A DNA stretch of 64,000 nt from Flavobacterium sp. UBA6721 (lineage in GTDB: Bacteria > Bacteroidota > Bacteroidia > Flavobacteriales > Flavobacteriaceae), in NCBI GenBank assembly GCA_002454195.1, contig DKIJ01000004.1:54596-118595 (forward strand). Reading direction: 5' to 3'. Of the stretch, positions 52,497-61,671 are shown one piece after another. Within the stretch, counting starts at the first letter, position 1; the number at the start of each line of letters is the position of its first letter. The translations under genes were made by a program, and so were the position numbers. The notes beneath the pieces were generated by a model. It ran no database searches and was not told the origin of the DNA. It saw only the letters and a program-made list of their open reading frames with translations.

Positions 52497-55400
52497 TTAC
52501 TCTTTTGGTTCTGCTGCTATTGAAATATCAGTATATGGATTGATTTTATATTCTTTGGTTTTTGAAAACTCACTTGCCATCATTTTGGCTTGCTCAATAA
52601 CCGTTTCTGTTGCTTTTAATTCTAAGTCTGGTGGGTAGCCGTGTTTGCGTAATATTTTCTTTACTGCTATTCGCATTTTGGCTTGTACGTTTTCTCTAAC
52701 TGTCCAATCTATACTACTATTATTACGAATGGTATCTACTAATTCTCTTGCAATGTGTCTTAAAATTTCATCTCCTAAAACGGCTACTGCACTATCGTTT
52801 ACCTCTAAAGCAGAATAAAAAGCAAACTCTCTGAAATCAAGCCCTAAATCTTCTCCTTTACGGTCTGCTTCTTTTATTTCCTTTGCAAGATTGATGAGTT
52901 CTTCAATGACTTGTGCTGATGTGATTAAGTTGTTTTGATAGTTGCGTACAGCATTTTCTATCATTTCGGAAAACTTCTTGGATTGTACTATGTTGGTTTT
53001 CTGCCTTGTCTTTATCTCGTCATTTAGTAATTTTTTAAGCAATTCTAAGGCTAAGTTCTTGTGCTGCATTCCTTTTACTTCTGCTAAAAACTCGTCTGAT
53101 AGAATAGAAATATCGGGTTTCTTTATTCCTGCTGCATCAAAAATATCTACTACTTCATCTGCTACTACTGCATCTGATAGAATTTGCTTAATGGCTGTTT
53201 CTATTTCTTCATCACTCTTGGTTTTGCTACTTTGGGTAACTTTTACAATTCTTGCTTTAATGGCTTGGAACAAGCCTACATCATCTCTAATATCACTTGT
53301 GTATGGATGTGGTACTGAAATAGCAAAAGATTTACTCAGTGCTGTTACCGCATTGGTATATCTTGCTTTGCCATCTTCTAATCCTAAAATATAATTGGCT
53401 GCTTGGATAGGAAAATATAATTTTTCTTTTGGAGTAAACCCAAAGAAACTTTTATAATCGAAACCTTTAGGTTGAGATTTATCTGTGGGTTGCTCTTCAA
53501 ACATTTGAGACACTATCTCATATTTACTCATCATTACAGATGCTGCTTCTTCTTGGTCAAAAGCTGGTTTACCTTTACCACCGCTTTCTGTGTAAACAGA
53601 AAGGGCTTTTTTAAGGTCTGTTGCAATGCCAATATAATCTACTACCAAACCGCCTTCTTTGTCTTTGTAAACTCTGTTTACTCTTGCAATGGCTTGCATT
53701 AAATTATGGCCTTTCATTGGCTTGTCAATATACAAGGTGTGCATACTTGGTGCATCAAAACCTGTAAGCCACATATCTCTTACAATGGCTAATTTAAGGC
53801 TGTCTTTAGGGTCTTTTAATCGTTCCCCTAATGCTTTGCGTTTTGGTTTGTTTCTTACGTGAGGTTGGAATTTCAGAGGGTCAGATGAAGAGCCTGTCAT
53901 TACTACTTTTATTACTCCTTCTGCTTCATCATCACTATGCCAATCTGGTCTTATTTTAATAATTTCATCATATAAATCCACACATATTCTACGGCTCATA
54001 CAAACGATCATTGCTTTACCGTCTAATATTGCATTACGTTCTTCAAAGTGTTTTACGATGTCTGCTGCAATAAGTGATAAACGGTGCTGATTGCCTACTA
54101 TGGCTTCCAATCTTGCCCATTTGGCTTTTAGTTTTTGTTGGTCGGTTACTTCTTCGCTTTCTGTTAATTCTTCAAACTCGGCATCAACTCTTGGAATTTC
54201 TTCTTCTTTTAAATTGATTTTAGCCAATCGGTTTTCATAAAAGATACGAACCGTTGCACCATCTTCTACTGCTTGCTGAATGTCGTACACATCTATATAG
54301 TCACCAAAAACAGCTTGCGTATTTTTATCTGTGTTTTCAATAGGTGTACCTGTAAAACCAATAAAGGAAGCATTAGGCAAAGCATCTCGCATATGCTTTG
54401 CAAAGCCATCCATAAAATCGTATTGGCTTCGGTGTGCTTCGTCTGCTATTACTACAATATTTCTACGGTCTGATAATTCTTCAAACTGAGCTTTTATGTT
54501 TTTAAACTTACCATTTCCTAAATCAATTTTCTCTTCTATTTCGGGTAAGAATTTTTGAATAGTGGTAAAAACAATACCTCCTGATGTAACCGATAGTTTC
54601 TTCTTTAAATCGTCTCTGTTTTCGGCTTGTACTGGTGTTTGTCTTAGTATGTCTTGACTTAATGAAAAAGTATCAAATAATTGGTCGTCAAGGTCGTTTC
54701 TATCGGTTAATATGACTAAGGTAGGGTTATTGAGTGCCAACACTAATTTACCAGCGTAAAATGCCATAGAAAGGCTTTTACCGCTTCCTTGTGTATGCCA
54801 AATAACACCAGCTCTTTGGTCTCCGTTTTCGGCTGTTGCTTTTCGTGTGGCTTCTACGGCTTTATTGACTGCAAAGTACTGATGATAACGAGGTACTATT
54901 TTAGTTATCTTTTCTTTATTTTTATGGAATATGGTAAAATGACGAATCAAGTCTGGTAATACATTTTTATTCAGCATTCCTTTTGCCATTACTTCCATTT
55001 GAGGAATGGTCTCATCTGCTACTAATTGCCCATCAATAGATTTCCAAGGCACAAAAAACTGTTTGGGAGCTGTAAGCGAACCATAAAGAGCATCCCAACC
55101 ATCGGAAGCTATTAACAAAGCATTATATTGAAAAAGGCTTGGAATAGTTTGTTTGTAGGTTTGTAGTTGATTGAACGCTGCATTTACATCTGCATTTTCG
55201 TCTGCTGCATTTTTAAGTTCTATCACTACCAAAGGCAAGCCGTTTACAAATAAGATAACATCTGGTCTTTTATTGGTATTATTTTCAATTACCGTAAATT
55301 GGTTGACTACTAAAAACTCGTTATTGCTTGGTTTTTCATAATCGATGAGCCAAACTTTATCGCCTGCAATTCTGTCTGTTTTACGGTATTCTACATCAAC

Positions 55401-55685
55401 CCCTTCTGTAAGGTATTTATGGAATTGGTAGTTGTTTTGAAATAACTCTGGACTATCAGAACGCAACACTTTACGCAAGGCTTCTTCTTGTGCTTCATAA
55501 GGAATATTAGGGTTGAGTTTGGCAATGGCTTCTTGTAAACGGTTTTTGAGTACTACTTCGTTGTATTCACGTTCAGGCATTGAGCCATCAGGCGAAATGT
55601 CTGTACCATTGATGTAGTGGTAGCCTAAGCCTATAAACTCCTGTATGATGATTTGCTCTATGTGGTCTTCTGATATTACTGCCAT
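52497..55685 (-). CDS. hsdR: type I restriction endonuclease subunit R
   Basis: Restriction and translocation subunit. The 1062-residue chain holds an N-terminal PD-(D/E)xK nuclease ('[19 protein letters not shown]', Asp142, Glu156, Lys158), an SF2 helicase motor with Walker A 'TQGSGKS' (298-304), DEAH box (415-418) and 'GFTGTPIE', later helicase motifs ('[14 protein letters not shown]', '[10 protein letters not shown]') and a helical C-terminal domain. Length and motifs are complete. It is separated from the rest of its operon by 126 bases that carry an oppositely directed small RNA. Confidence 0.96.
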   Translation of the reverse strand: MAVISEDHIEQIIIQEFIGLGYHYINGTDISPDGSMPEREYNEVVLKNRLQEAIAKLNPNIPYEAQEEALRKVLRSDSPELFQNNYQFHKYLTEGVDVEYRKTDRIAGDKVWLIDYEKPSNNEFLVVNQFTVIENNTNKRPDVILFVNGLPLVVIELKNAADENADVNAAFNQLQTYKQTIPSLFQYNALLIASDGWDALYGSLTAPKQFFVPWKSIDGQLVADETIPQMEVMAKGMLNKNVLPDLIRHFTIFHKNKEKITKIVPRYHQYFAVNKAVEATRKATAENGDQRAGVIWHTQGSGKSLSMAFYAGKLVLALNNPTLVILTDRNDLDDQLFDTFSLSQDILRQTPVQAENRDDLKKKLSVTSGGIVFTTIQKFLPEIEEKIDLGNGKFKNIKAQFEELSDRRNIVVIADEAHRSQYDFMDGFAKHMRDALPNASFIGFTGTPIENTDKNTQAVFGDYIDVYDIQQAVEDGATVRIFYENRLAKINLKEEEIPRVDAEFEELTESEEVTDQQKLKAKWARLEAIVGNQHRLSLIAADIVKHFEERNAILDGKAMIVCMSRRICVDLYDEIIKIRPDWHSDDEAEGVIKVVMTGSSSDPLKFQPHVRNKPKRKALGERLKDPKDSLKLAIVRDMWLTGFDAPSMHTLYIDKPMKGHNLMQAIARVNRVYKDKEGGLVVDYIGIATDLKKALSVYTESGGKGKPAFDQEEAASVMMSKYEIVSQMFEEQPTDKSQPKGFDYKSFFGFTPKEKLYFPIQAANYILGLEDGKARYTNAVTALSKSFAISVPHPYTSDIRDDVGLFQAIKARIVKVTQSSKTKSDEEIETAIKQILSDAVVADEVVDIFDAAGIKKPDISILSDEFLAEVKGMQHKNLALELLKKLLNDEIKTRQKTNIVQSKKFSEMIENAVRNYQNNLITSAQVIEELINLAKEIKEADRKGEDLGLDFREFAFYSALEVNDSAVAVLGDEILRHIARELVDTIRNNSSIDWTVRENVQAKMRIAVKKILRKHGYPPDLELKATETVIEQAKMMASEFSKTKEYKINPYTDISIAAEPKE

Positions 55686-55706
55686 TTAATAATTTTTACG
55701 CCATTA

Positions 55707-55737
55707 TTTGTTTATGTCTACATATTTTGTACTTTTG
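55707..55737 (+). promoter_or_regulatory. rightward consensus promoter in the hsdR upstream gap
   Basis: TTTG (55707-55710), 19 bases, TACTTTTG (55730-55737) is a complete match to the Bacteroidota promoter, on the strand opposite to every gene of the surrounding operon. Confidence 0.75.
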
Positions 55738-55741
55738 CACT

Positions 55742-55808
55742 CGGTTCATCTTTCAGTTGAAAGAAGGAAATCGAAGAACGCAAGCCCAGATGCTCTGCGT
55801 TTTTTGCT
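55742..55808 (+). ncRNA. small RNA inside the restriction-modification operon
   Basis: A predicted transcript of about 67 nt, starting about five bases past a consensus promoter and ending in a Rho-independent terminator. It contains a 5' hairpin TCTTTC-AGTT-GAAAGA (55749-55764), a purine-rich single-stranded link (AGGAAATCGAAG), and a terminator stem AACGCA-AGC...GCT-TGCGTT with one bulged C, followed by TTTTTGCTTTTTT. Transcription stops at the very end of the converging orf169. No open frame of meaningful length is present. Whether it is an antitoxin, an antisense regulator of orf169/hsdR or something else is unknown. Confidence 0.6.
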
Positions 55809-55811
55809 TTT

Positions 55812-56321
55812 TTAGAGTATTTCATTTAGTCTGCGTTTTTTATATTTCGACATCATTTTATCTCTTTTAGCATCTTTACCTGTAAGGTGGTAAGCCGTTA
55901 GTAAGTAGTATTCGTTTTTATTTCTTAATGGCTCTAAAACCACTACATATTTTTCGTCTTTATCATAAAAATAGGTTCTGTAGCCTTCAGGTTCTTTAAC
56001 AGAAAATAAATACATATTTTCTTTTTTACCATTATCCAAATGATATTTAACCCAATGTAATCGTATTGCTCTATGGTTGTCGTATTCACGCTTTCTCGTT
56101 ACTTTATCAATCATTACCGTTATTAAATGCGAAAACAAAGTTTCCATTTTTATTACACCATCTACTGGTGTTGGTGTTACTGGTTTTTGATTAAAAATAA
56201 TCTGATCACAATCTTCAAAATCTCTTTTAAATATTTGCCTTAATGATTGTTTTCTTTGGTATTCATTGAAAGAACCTAACTCTAACAGCTGATTGTATTT
56301 TTTTATTAGATTAAATGCCAT
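55812..56321 (-). CDS. small RNase-toxin-like protein (orf169)
   Basis: A 169-residue protein with a helical N-terminus and a strand-rich C-terminal half: 'RAIRLHWVKYHLDNGKKENM', 'YLFSVKEPEGYRTYFYDKDE', 'KYVVVLEPLRNKNEYYLLTA' and a basic tail 'KMMSKYKKRR'. The arrangement of strands with His, Arg, Glu and Tyr resembles BECR-fold (barnase/EndoU/RelE) RNases seen in phages and toxins, but I cannot assign the family. It starts 2 bases after the DUF3800 gene, so the two are a translational pair. A small RNA gene ends at its stop codon from the other side. Confidence 0.55.
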   Translation of the reverse strand: MAFNLIKKYNQLLELGSFNEYQRKQSLRQIFKRDFEDCDQIIFNQKPVTPTPVDGVIKMETLFSHLITVMIDKVTRKREYDNHRAIRLHWVKYHLDNGKKENMYLFSVKEPEGYRTYFYDKDEKYVVVLEPLRNKNEYYLLTAYHLTGKDAKRDKMMSKYKKRRLNEIL

Positions 56322-56323
56322 AA

Positions 56324-56989
56324 TTACTGTAATTCAATAAAAAATAAGTTCAACTTGTTTGAGTAATTTGTTTTCATTAAAGTTTCGCCAGAATGCTGCA
56401 TTATCCTTTTAATTATCTTGACTTTAGCAGTGTTACTTTTTTCTTGATTGTTATGCTGATAAGAGATTGCACCCATAAGGAAATCTGCCAATTGCATTAA
56501 AATACTTTCGTGAGAACGTATGTTTTGCACGTTACGAAACACGCCAAGTTTAGTATTAAGAATATCTTTAAGCTTATTTACTTTATTTGCACTAAGTGAA
56601 TCTTTAATATCTAAATACACATTGTAATTATAGGCTGGCTCAACTTTGTTGAGTAAATAGTAATAAATGGTATAATAAAACTCGTCATAGGTTTTGCCGT
56701 GTGCTTCGTAGTTTATTTTTGATTTATCTACGCCTACAGTTCTGAATTTTAAGTCGGTATCGAAAAAATAGTCGGTTAGTTCTTCATAAAAACGAAGTTT
56801 TGATTTTGAAACATTCGTCCACTTAATTTCTGCATTAAATTTATGTTTGTCTTTTAACTCGTTTATTCTTTCGGTATGACGTTTTACTTGGTTGTAGGCA
56901 CAACTTATAGAGCCTAAAAACATATAAGGTTTATGGTCGTTTTCTATATGACAACTTTCATCACAGTATATATTGAATGTTTTACTCAT
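56324..56989 (-). CDS. DUF3800 domain protein (RNase H-like fold)
   Basis: A 221-residue DUF3800 protein. It has the acidic residues expected for an RNase H-type site: 'IYCDESCH' (8-15), 'DLKFRTVGVDKS', 'YNVYLDIKDSLS' and the C-terminal 'ESILMQLADFLMGAISY'. DUF3800 proteins are common in mobile elements and defence islands; an RNA or DNA nuclease role is likely but unproved. It lies 7 bases after hsdS and 2 bases before orf169, embedded in the restriction operon. Confidence 0.85.
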   Translation of the reverse strand: MSKTFNIYCDESCHIENDHKPYMFLGSISCAYNQVKRHTERINELKDKHKFNAEIKWTNVSKSKLRFYEELTDYFFDTDLKFRTVGVDKSKINYEAHGKTYDEFYYTIYYYLLNKVEPAYNYNVYLDIKDSLSANKVNKLKDILNTKLGVFRNVQNIRSHESILMQLADFLMGAISYQHNNQEKSNTAKVKIIKRIMQHSGETLMKTNYSNKLNLFFIELQ

Positions 56990-56996
56990 CTTACAA

Positions 56997-58163
56997 TTAA
57001 ATTTTATTTTCTGCCATTACTTCTGCTACTTCCAACTCTCCCGAAATGAGTTTGGGTAATAGTGTATCTCTTAGGTTGGATAGTTCTTGGTTTTCTTTAC
57101 TATTATTTATTATAGAGTCAAAAAGTGAGTTAGATAATTCTTCAAATTCAAGCAGTACATTTTTTGAAGGAATTAAAGATTTAAAAGTGTCAATATCTCC
57201 TTTTCCTAAATGAATAACAGTAGTACCAACTGATGAATTTTCGTGAAAAGCCAACTGTGGTCTTATAATTTCTCTAACAAAAAGTTTTGAAAATCCTTTT
57301 TTCGGTCTAAAATGACAAAGTCGTTGATTTAACCAAGCTGTCTGACCTAACCAAAAATGTGGTCTAAATTCAGCATCCATACCAACAACTAAATCACCTG
57401 CATTTATTTTTATCCCTTTAGGATGAATTTCTTCTGTCCAATTTTGTGGCTGGAATGTTTTTAAATCTCTAATTCTTATTAATGGCAACCCTTTATTTTC
57501 TTGATTGAAAAGTTTAGATTTAAAAGGAGCACCATAAATTACATCCGAAACATCATATATACTTCCAATTTCCCACCCCTTCGGAATTTCGCCTAACCCA
57601 CTCTCTACCATAGCACCACCTGATGATTTGTAAGGTTCTCCGTTTTCGTTGGGAAACTCAAATTCTATAAACCACTGCTTAAAGAGGGTTTGGGCAAGGT
57701 TTTCTAACTCTTGGTTTATTTTGTTGTTGAGTTCTATTTTGTAGTCAAGGGATGAGAGGATTTCTGCAATGGCGGTTTGGGTGGGGAGGTCGGGGATAGA
57801 TACCAAAACATCATTTAAAACTTCTGTTGTTAAACTTGGAACAGCAGATCCTACATTTAGAGAAGCTAAGTCAAAAGTTTTAAGGGTATAAAAAAGGTAT
57901 TTTGGCAATGCTAATTCCTTATTGATAACTGACCAAAACATTGTATCAACAGACCAAAATGGCTCGTTCAAATAAAAAAGATTACTCAAAGTGCCTTTTC
58001 TTGGGATTAGAATTGATTCATCTTCATATAATGGCTTTTCAACGTACCTCATTATTCCACCAGAACCATATAATGGATAAGAACCATCAGACAAATGTTT
58101 ATGGTCTTTACCGTATTTGATTTGCATTAAATCACTTAATTTATATTCTTTCCAGTTGGTCAT
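56997..58163 (-). CDS. hsdS: type I restriction-modification specificity subunit S
   Basis: Sets the DNA sequence recognised by the HsdM/HsdR complex. The 388-residue protein has two target-recognition domains, each followed by a conserved helix: 'WKEYKLSDLMQIKYGKDHKH' ... 'PDLPTQTAIAEILSSLDYKI' and 'IPKGWEIGSIYDVSDVIYGA' ... 'LLEFEELSNSLFDSIINNSK'. It ends with 'NLRDTLLPKLISGELEV'. The recognition sequence cannot be read from the protein. It sits 3 bases after orf407 in the operon. Confidence 0.95.
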   Translation of the reverse strand: MTNWKEYKLSDLMQIKYGKDHKHLSDGSYPLYGSGGIMRYVEKPLYEDESILIPRKGTLSNLFYLNEPFWSVDTMFWSVINKELALPKYLFYTLKTFDLASLNVGSAVPSLTTEVLNDVLVSIPDLPTQTAIAEILSSLDYKIELNNKINQELENLAQTLFKQWFIEFEFPNENGEPYKSSGGAMVESGLGEIPKGWEIGSIYDVSDVIYGAPFKSKLFNQENKGLPLIRIRDLKTFQPQNWTEEIHPKGIKINAGDLVVGMDAEFRPHFWLGQTAWLNQRLCHFRPKKGFSKLFVREIIRPQLAFHENSSVGTTVIHLGKGDIDTFKSLIPSKNVLLEFEELSNSLFDSIINNSKENQELSNLRDTLLPKLISGELEVAEVMAENKI

Positions 58164-58166
58164 ATC

Positions 58167-59390
58167 TTAATCTTGCTCTACAAATGAGATTAGTAAATCT
58201 GTAAGTTTTGGGTCTTTAGAACCTGTTTTTAATTCTTCCTTGCGTTTTACAATAACATCATAGGTTTTATCCCATTTAATTTTGTAAGCTACTTCTAAAC
58301 GGTCGCTATCTAAATATCCTTTTGATCTGTTTGTTTCGTCTTCGAAATCTTCAAATTCATAATGCCCTGTTTTTAAATTTAAGGCAGTAAAACGCCCTGT
58401 TATTTTTATATCATCGGTATCTGAAAACTCTAATGTTTCTAAATTTTGAAGAATGACTTTTGCTTTTTTATAATCAATATCACTGTTAATGATATGCTCC
58501 GAAATAGCATTTACATAATTCAGTTTGAAGTTGGTTTTTGCTCCTGTAATTGTTTTAAGTAGGCTTTTGTAGCTATTAACTACCTTTTTATCTAAGGTTG
58601 AAATATATTCTTTAAATTCCTCTATATTGTTCGAAGATTCGTAAAAACCAATAACAAATTCTACGAATTTATCTTCCGTTGATTTAGTGCCAGGAAAATT
58701 GATTTCGTTGCCTACTGGCTTAAATAATGCTCCAAAAGAGTTTCTTGTATTGCCTATGTAATGGAATGTAGAAGCACCTTGCAAAAGGGCAGTGTCAATC
58801 TTTATATTTTCTTCTTTAGCTTTACGCTTGGTTTTATTTATGTAGTCTTTTTTTAATCCTTTGTTAATTGCTACAAACTGTATTAAAGAATTTGCCCATA
58901 GCTCTGCATCAATAGTACCATAACCCACTTTTTCTGAATTACCGAAATAGGCTTGAAAAATACCTTGATTGTGTTTCTTGGAATAACTGCTTAAATCAAC
59001 TTGTTGTGTGAGTGGCTCAAAACTATATAAGCTGTTTTTGTTGGGTAAATAGGTTTCGGGTAACTCGTATATGTATAATAATTCAAAATTATGATACTGA
59101 ATATCTTTGTCAATATCTACCTTATACACTAAGCCTGCATCTAACTCTGTAATGAGTTGGTATAGTGATATTCTTCGGTTTAAGTAATCTTGAAGTTTAA
59201 CTATGCTAATATTGATAATGAGCCATCTATTATAGGTATCATCAGTATCAACCCAATAGAATAAATAATCTTCTCCTGATAAACTTTGATAATGAGAAAG
59301 CAAAGGGCCATCATAATATATGAGGTCGCTTACTTTGACTAAACCATTTAGCCAATCGGACTTTATTGATATGCCTTTTACTTTTTCCAT
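58167..59390 (-). CDS. hypothetical protein, DUF6575-like (orf407)
   Basis: A 407-residue soluble protein. The N-terminal part ('VSDLIYYDGPLLSHYQSLSG', 'YLFYWVDTDDTYNRWLIINI') resembles DUF6575 as I recall it. The C-terminal half is mixed helix and strand ('GASTFHYIGNTRNSFGALFK', 'FTALNLKTGHYEFEDFEDET'). No nuclease, ATPase or membrane motif is apparent. Its ATG overlaps the stop of orf146 (TAATG), and hsdS follows after 3 bases. Its conserved-looking place between hsdM and hsdS implies a role tied to the restriction system, as effector, regulator or anti-restriction countermeasure. Confidence 0.6.
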   Translation of the reverse strand: MEKVKGISIKSDWLNGLVKVSDLIYYDGPLLSHYQSLSGEDYLFYWVDTDDTYNRWLIINISIVKLQDYLNRRISLYQLITELDAGLVYKVDIDKDIQYHNFELLYIYELPETYLPNKNSLYSFEPLTQQVDLSSYSKKHNQGIFQAYFGNSEKVGYGTIDAELWANSLIQFVAINKGLKKDYINKTKRKAKEENIKIDTALLQGASTFHYIGNTRNSFGALFKPVGNEINFPGTKSTEDKFVEFVIGFYESSNNIEEFKEYISTLDKKVVNSYKSLLKTITGAKTNFKLNYVNAISEHIINSDIDYKKAKVILQNLETLEFSDTDDIKITGRFTALNLKTGHYEFEDFEDETNRSKGYLDSDRLEVAYKIKWDKTYDVIVKRKEELKTGSKDPKLTDLLISFVEQD

Positions 59391-59830
59391 TATAGTTTTT
59401 CTATAACATTAAATTTTTTTTGTAATTCTACATTTTCAAACTCATAAAGACCAAAATGTGTTAAATAACCCTCATCTGTAATTAATCCATCCTCAGCATC
59501 AAGAATACCATTTGCAATATGAGTACCTGCTGTTTTCTTGAAATTAGGAAATGAATTTGCTAACTGATAATATCGTTCTTTTGCACCTTCAATTTTAGTA
59601 TACATTGATAAGTTTAAATAATCACATTTTTTCTTACCGTTTGCATCTATGAATCTTGCAGGGTCGTCTTTAAGTTGTGGTAAAAAATTACTTTTATAAT
59701 TTATGTCTTCAAATACATAGCGATATGCTTCAAAAGAGGTTATTGCTTTTAAATCTTTATTTGGACAATCGCACTGATGCTCATTTTTGATAATGTCCAT
59801 ATCTTCCTGATATTTGAATCTCTTACCCAT
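59390..59830 (-). CDS. hypothetical protein (orf146)
   Basis: A 146-residue protein with an N-terminal Cys pair and His ('EHQCDCPNKD'), then 'SFEAYRYVFEDINYKSNFLP' and a C-terminal 'DAEDGLITDEGYLTHFGLYE'. It resembles no family I know. Its start codon overlaps the hsdM stop (TAATG) and its stop overlaps the start of orf407 (TAATG), so the three are translated one after another. Probably a partner of orf407. Confidence 0.6.
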   Translation of the reverse strand: MGKRFKYQEDMDIIKNEHQCDCPNKDLKAITSFEAYRYVFEDINYKSNFLPQLKDDPARFIDANGKKKCDYLNLSMYTKIEGAKERYYQLANSFPNFKKTAGTHIANGILDAEDGLITDEGYLTHFGLYEFENVELQKKFNVIEKL

Positions 59831-61338
59831 TATATTTTAATGCCTACTTTTACTAAATTGGTTTTAATACGCTGCTGCAACTCAATAGATTTTTCAAAAT
59901 AGCCTTTTAGGTTTTCTGAAATAGTGGCTACTTTTTCTACGTAAGGTATGCCATCATCTTCTATTTCTTCAGTACCTACATATCTGCCCGGTGTTAGTAC
60001 AAAATTGTTTGCTTCTACTTCTGCAAGGTTTGCAGACTTGCAAAATCCTTGTACATCTTCATACTTGCCATCTATGTTTCGCCAATTGTGGTAAGCTTCA
60101 GAAATTTGAGCAATGTCTGTATCTGTTAGGATTTTATTTTTTCTACTGGTCATAGTGCCTAATTTACGGGCATCTATAAACAGTATTTCGCCTGAACGAT
60201 TGCGGAATTTGTGATTGGTGCGGTTACGAGCCAAGAACCAAAGACAAGCTGGAATTTGAGTATTGTAAAATAATTGTGTAGGTAAGGCAACCATACAATC
60301 TACCAAGCCCTCAGTAATCAATTGTTTTCTTATTTCTCCCTCTGTGCCAGCATTGGTAGTCATTGAGCCATTGGCTAAAACAATACCTGCTGTTCCTGTG
60401 GTACTTAGTTTATTAATAAATAATTGTAACCAACCATAATTGGCATTTCCTACTGGTGGCACTCCGTACTTCCACATATGACTGTCTTGCAATTGCTCGC
60501 CACCCCAATCTGAAATATTAAAAGGCGGATTTGCAATGATATAATCTGCTTTTAGGTCTTTGTGTCTATCGTTGTGGAAAGTGTCACCTAATTCAATTTT
60601 GGCATCAATACCTCTAATGGCTAAATTCATTTTAGCCAATTTGTATGTTGTAGGATTGCTTTCTTGACCGTAAACGGCAATATCTCCAATTCTACCTCCG
60701 TGAGCTTTTAAAAACTTTTCACTTTGCACAAACATACCACCACTACCACAACAGCCATCATAAATACGACCATTGTAAGGTTCGAGCATTTCTACTAATA
60801 ATTTTACTATACTTTCAGGTGTGTAAAATTGACCGCCTCTTTTACCTTCAGCATCAGCAAACATTCCTAAAAAGTACTCATACACTCTACCTAATAAATC
60901 TTTACTGCTATGTCCTTCTTGCTTGAAACCAACATTACCGATTAAATCCACTAATTCGCCTAAACGTTTTTTATCTAAAGATGGTCTTGCATAGTCTTTT
61001 GGCAAAACTCCTTTAAGCGTAGGGTTATCTTTCTCGATGGCATCCATAGCATCATCAATATCTTTGCCTATACTCGGAAGTTTGGCTCTTTGATGTTGCA
61101 AGTAATTCCATCTCGCAGACGGTGGCACATAAAAAACATTTTCAGCCAAATACTCGTCTTTATCTTCTGCATCAGAAAGATTGTCTTCTTTGAGTTTATT
61201 GTACAAATCTTCAAAGCTGTCAGAAATGTATTTTAAGAAAATCAAGCCTAATACAATGTGCTTGTACTCTGCTGCATCCATATTATTACGCAACTTATCT
61301 GCTGTAGCCCAAAGGGTTTTTTCGAGTTCTTGATCCAT
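59830..61338 (-). CDS. hsdM: type I restriction-modification methyltransferase subunit M
   Basis: N6-adenine methyltransferase of the type I complex. The 502-residue protein has the HsdM N-terminal helical domain, '[17 protein letters not shown]' (169-185), the SAM loop 'DGCCGSGG' (194-201) and the catalytic motif 'NPPFN' (270-274). It follows the XRE regulator gene by 2 bases and leads into orf146 by a TAATG overlap. Complete. Confidence 0.97.
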   Translation of the reverse strand: MDQELEKTLWATADKLRNNMDAAEYKHIVLGLIFLKYISDSFEDLYNKLKEDNLSDAEDKDEYLAENVFYVPPSARWNYLQHQRAKLPSIGKDIDDAMDAIEKDNPTLKGVLPKDYARPSLDKKRLGELVDLIGNVGFKQEGHSSKDLLGRVYEYFLGMFADAEGKRGGQFYTPESIVKLLVEMLEPYNGRIYDGCCGSGGMFVQSEKFLKAHGGRIGDIAVYGQESNPTTYKLAKMNLAIRGIDAKIELGDTFHNDRHKDLKADYIIANPPFNISDWGGEQLQDSHMWKYGVPPVGNANYGWLQLFINKLSTTGTAGIVLANGSMTTNAGTEGEIRKQLITEGLVDCMVALPTQLFYNTQIPACLWFLARNRTNHKFRNRSGEILFIDARKLGTMTSRKNKILTDTDIAQISEAYHNWRNIDGKYEDVQGFCKSANLAEVEANNFVLTPGRYVGTEEIEDDGIPYVEKVATISENLKGYFEKSIELQQRIKTNLVKVGIKI

Positions 61339-61340
61339 AT

Positions 61341-61622
61341 TTATTTCTTATCAATTTCAGTTAATACTATATTTAACGCATCCGTTGCACAATCTTCATT
61401 ATGTACCACAGTCAGCACTTTTTCGGCAAGCCAATAAGGTAATAGTACTTTTTCGTTTATCTGATAAAATTTTGCTAACGATTTCAGTTTAGCACGGCTA
61501 ACAGGTTTATCGTTATTTTCCATCTTACTCACATAGGCAGTATCTACGCCTAAGGCGGCTGCTACTTGCCTTTGAACCAATCCTTTGCTTTCTCTTAACT
61601 CTTTGAGTTTTTCTCCAAGCAT
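61341..61622 (-). CDS. XRE-family helix-turn-helix regulator
   Basis: A 93-residue DNA-binding protein with a clear helix-turn-helix near the N-terminus ('[20 protein letters not shown]' and '[12 protein letters not shown]'). It is the first gene of the restriction operon and thus resembles a controller (C) protein. An inverted repeat at its own promoter suggests that it controls its own synthesis and with it the timing of the whole operon. Confidence 0.9.
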   Translation of the reverse strand: MLGEKLKELRESKGLVQRQVAAALGVDTAYVSKMENNDKPVSRAKLKSLAKFYQINEKVLLPYWLAEKVLTVVHNEDCATDALNIVLTEIDKK

Positions 61623-61639
61623 ATTTCCCTTATTTGTTC

Positions 61640-61662
61640 TTGTCCTTAAATGGACAAATGTA
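61640..61662 (-). promoter_or_regulatory. operator-promoter of the defence operon
   Basis: TTGTCC (61640-61645), six bases, GGACAA (61652-61657) is a perfect inverted repeat. On the minus strand TACATTTG (61655-61662) fits TAnnTTTG and shares three bases with the repeat, so a bound regulator would cover the promoter. The RNA start would lie about 26 bases before the XRE ATG. Confidence 0.6.
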
Positions 61663-61671
61663 CAGACTTAT

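Noticed and set aside
55742..55808. The small-RNA region as a plain terminator of orf169
   Set aside because: The T tail follows the hairpin only on the plus strand, opposite to orf169, and a full promoter precedes it on that strand.
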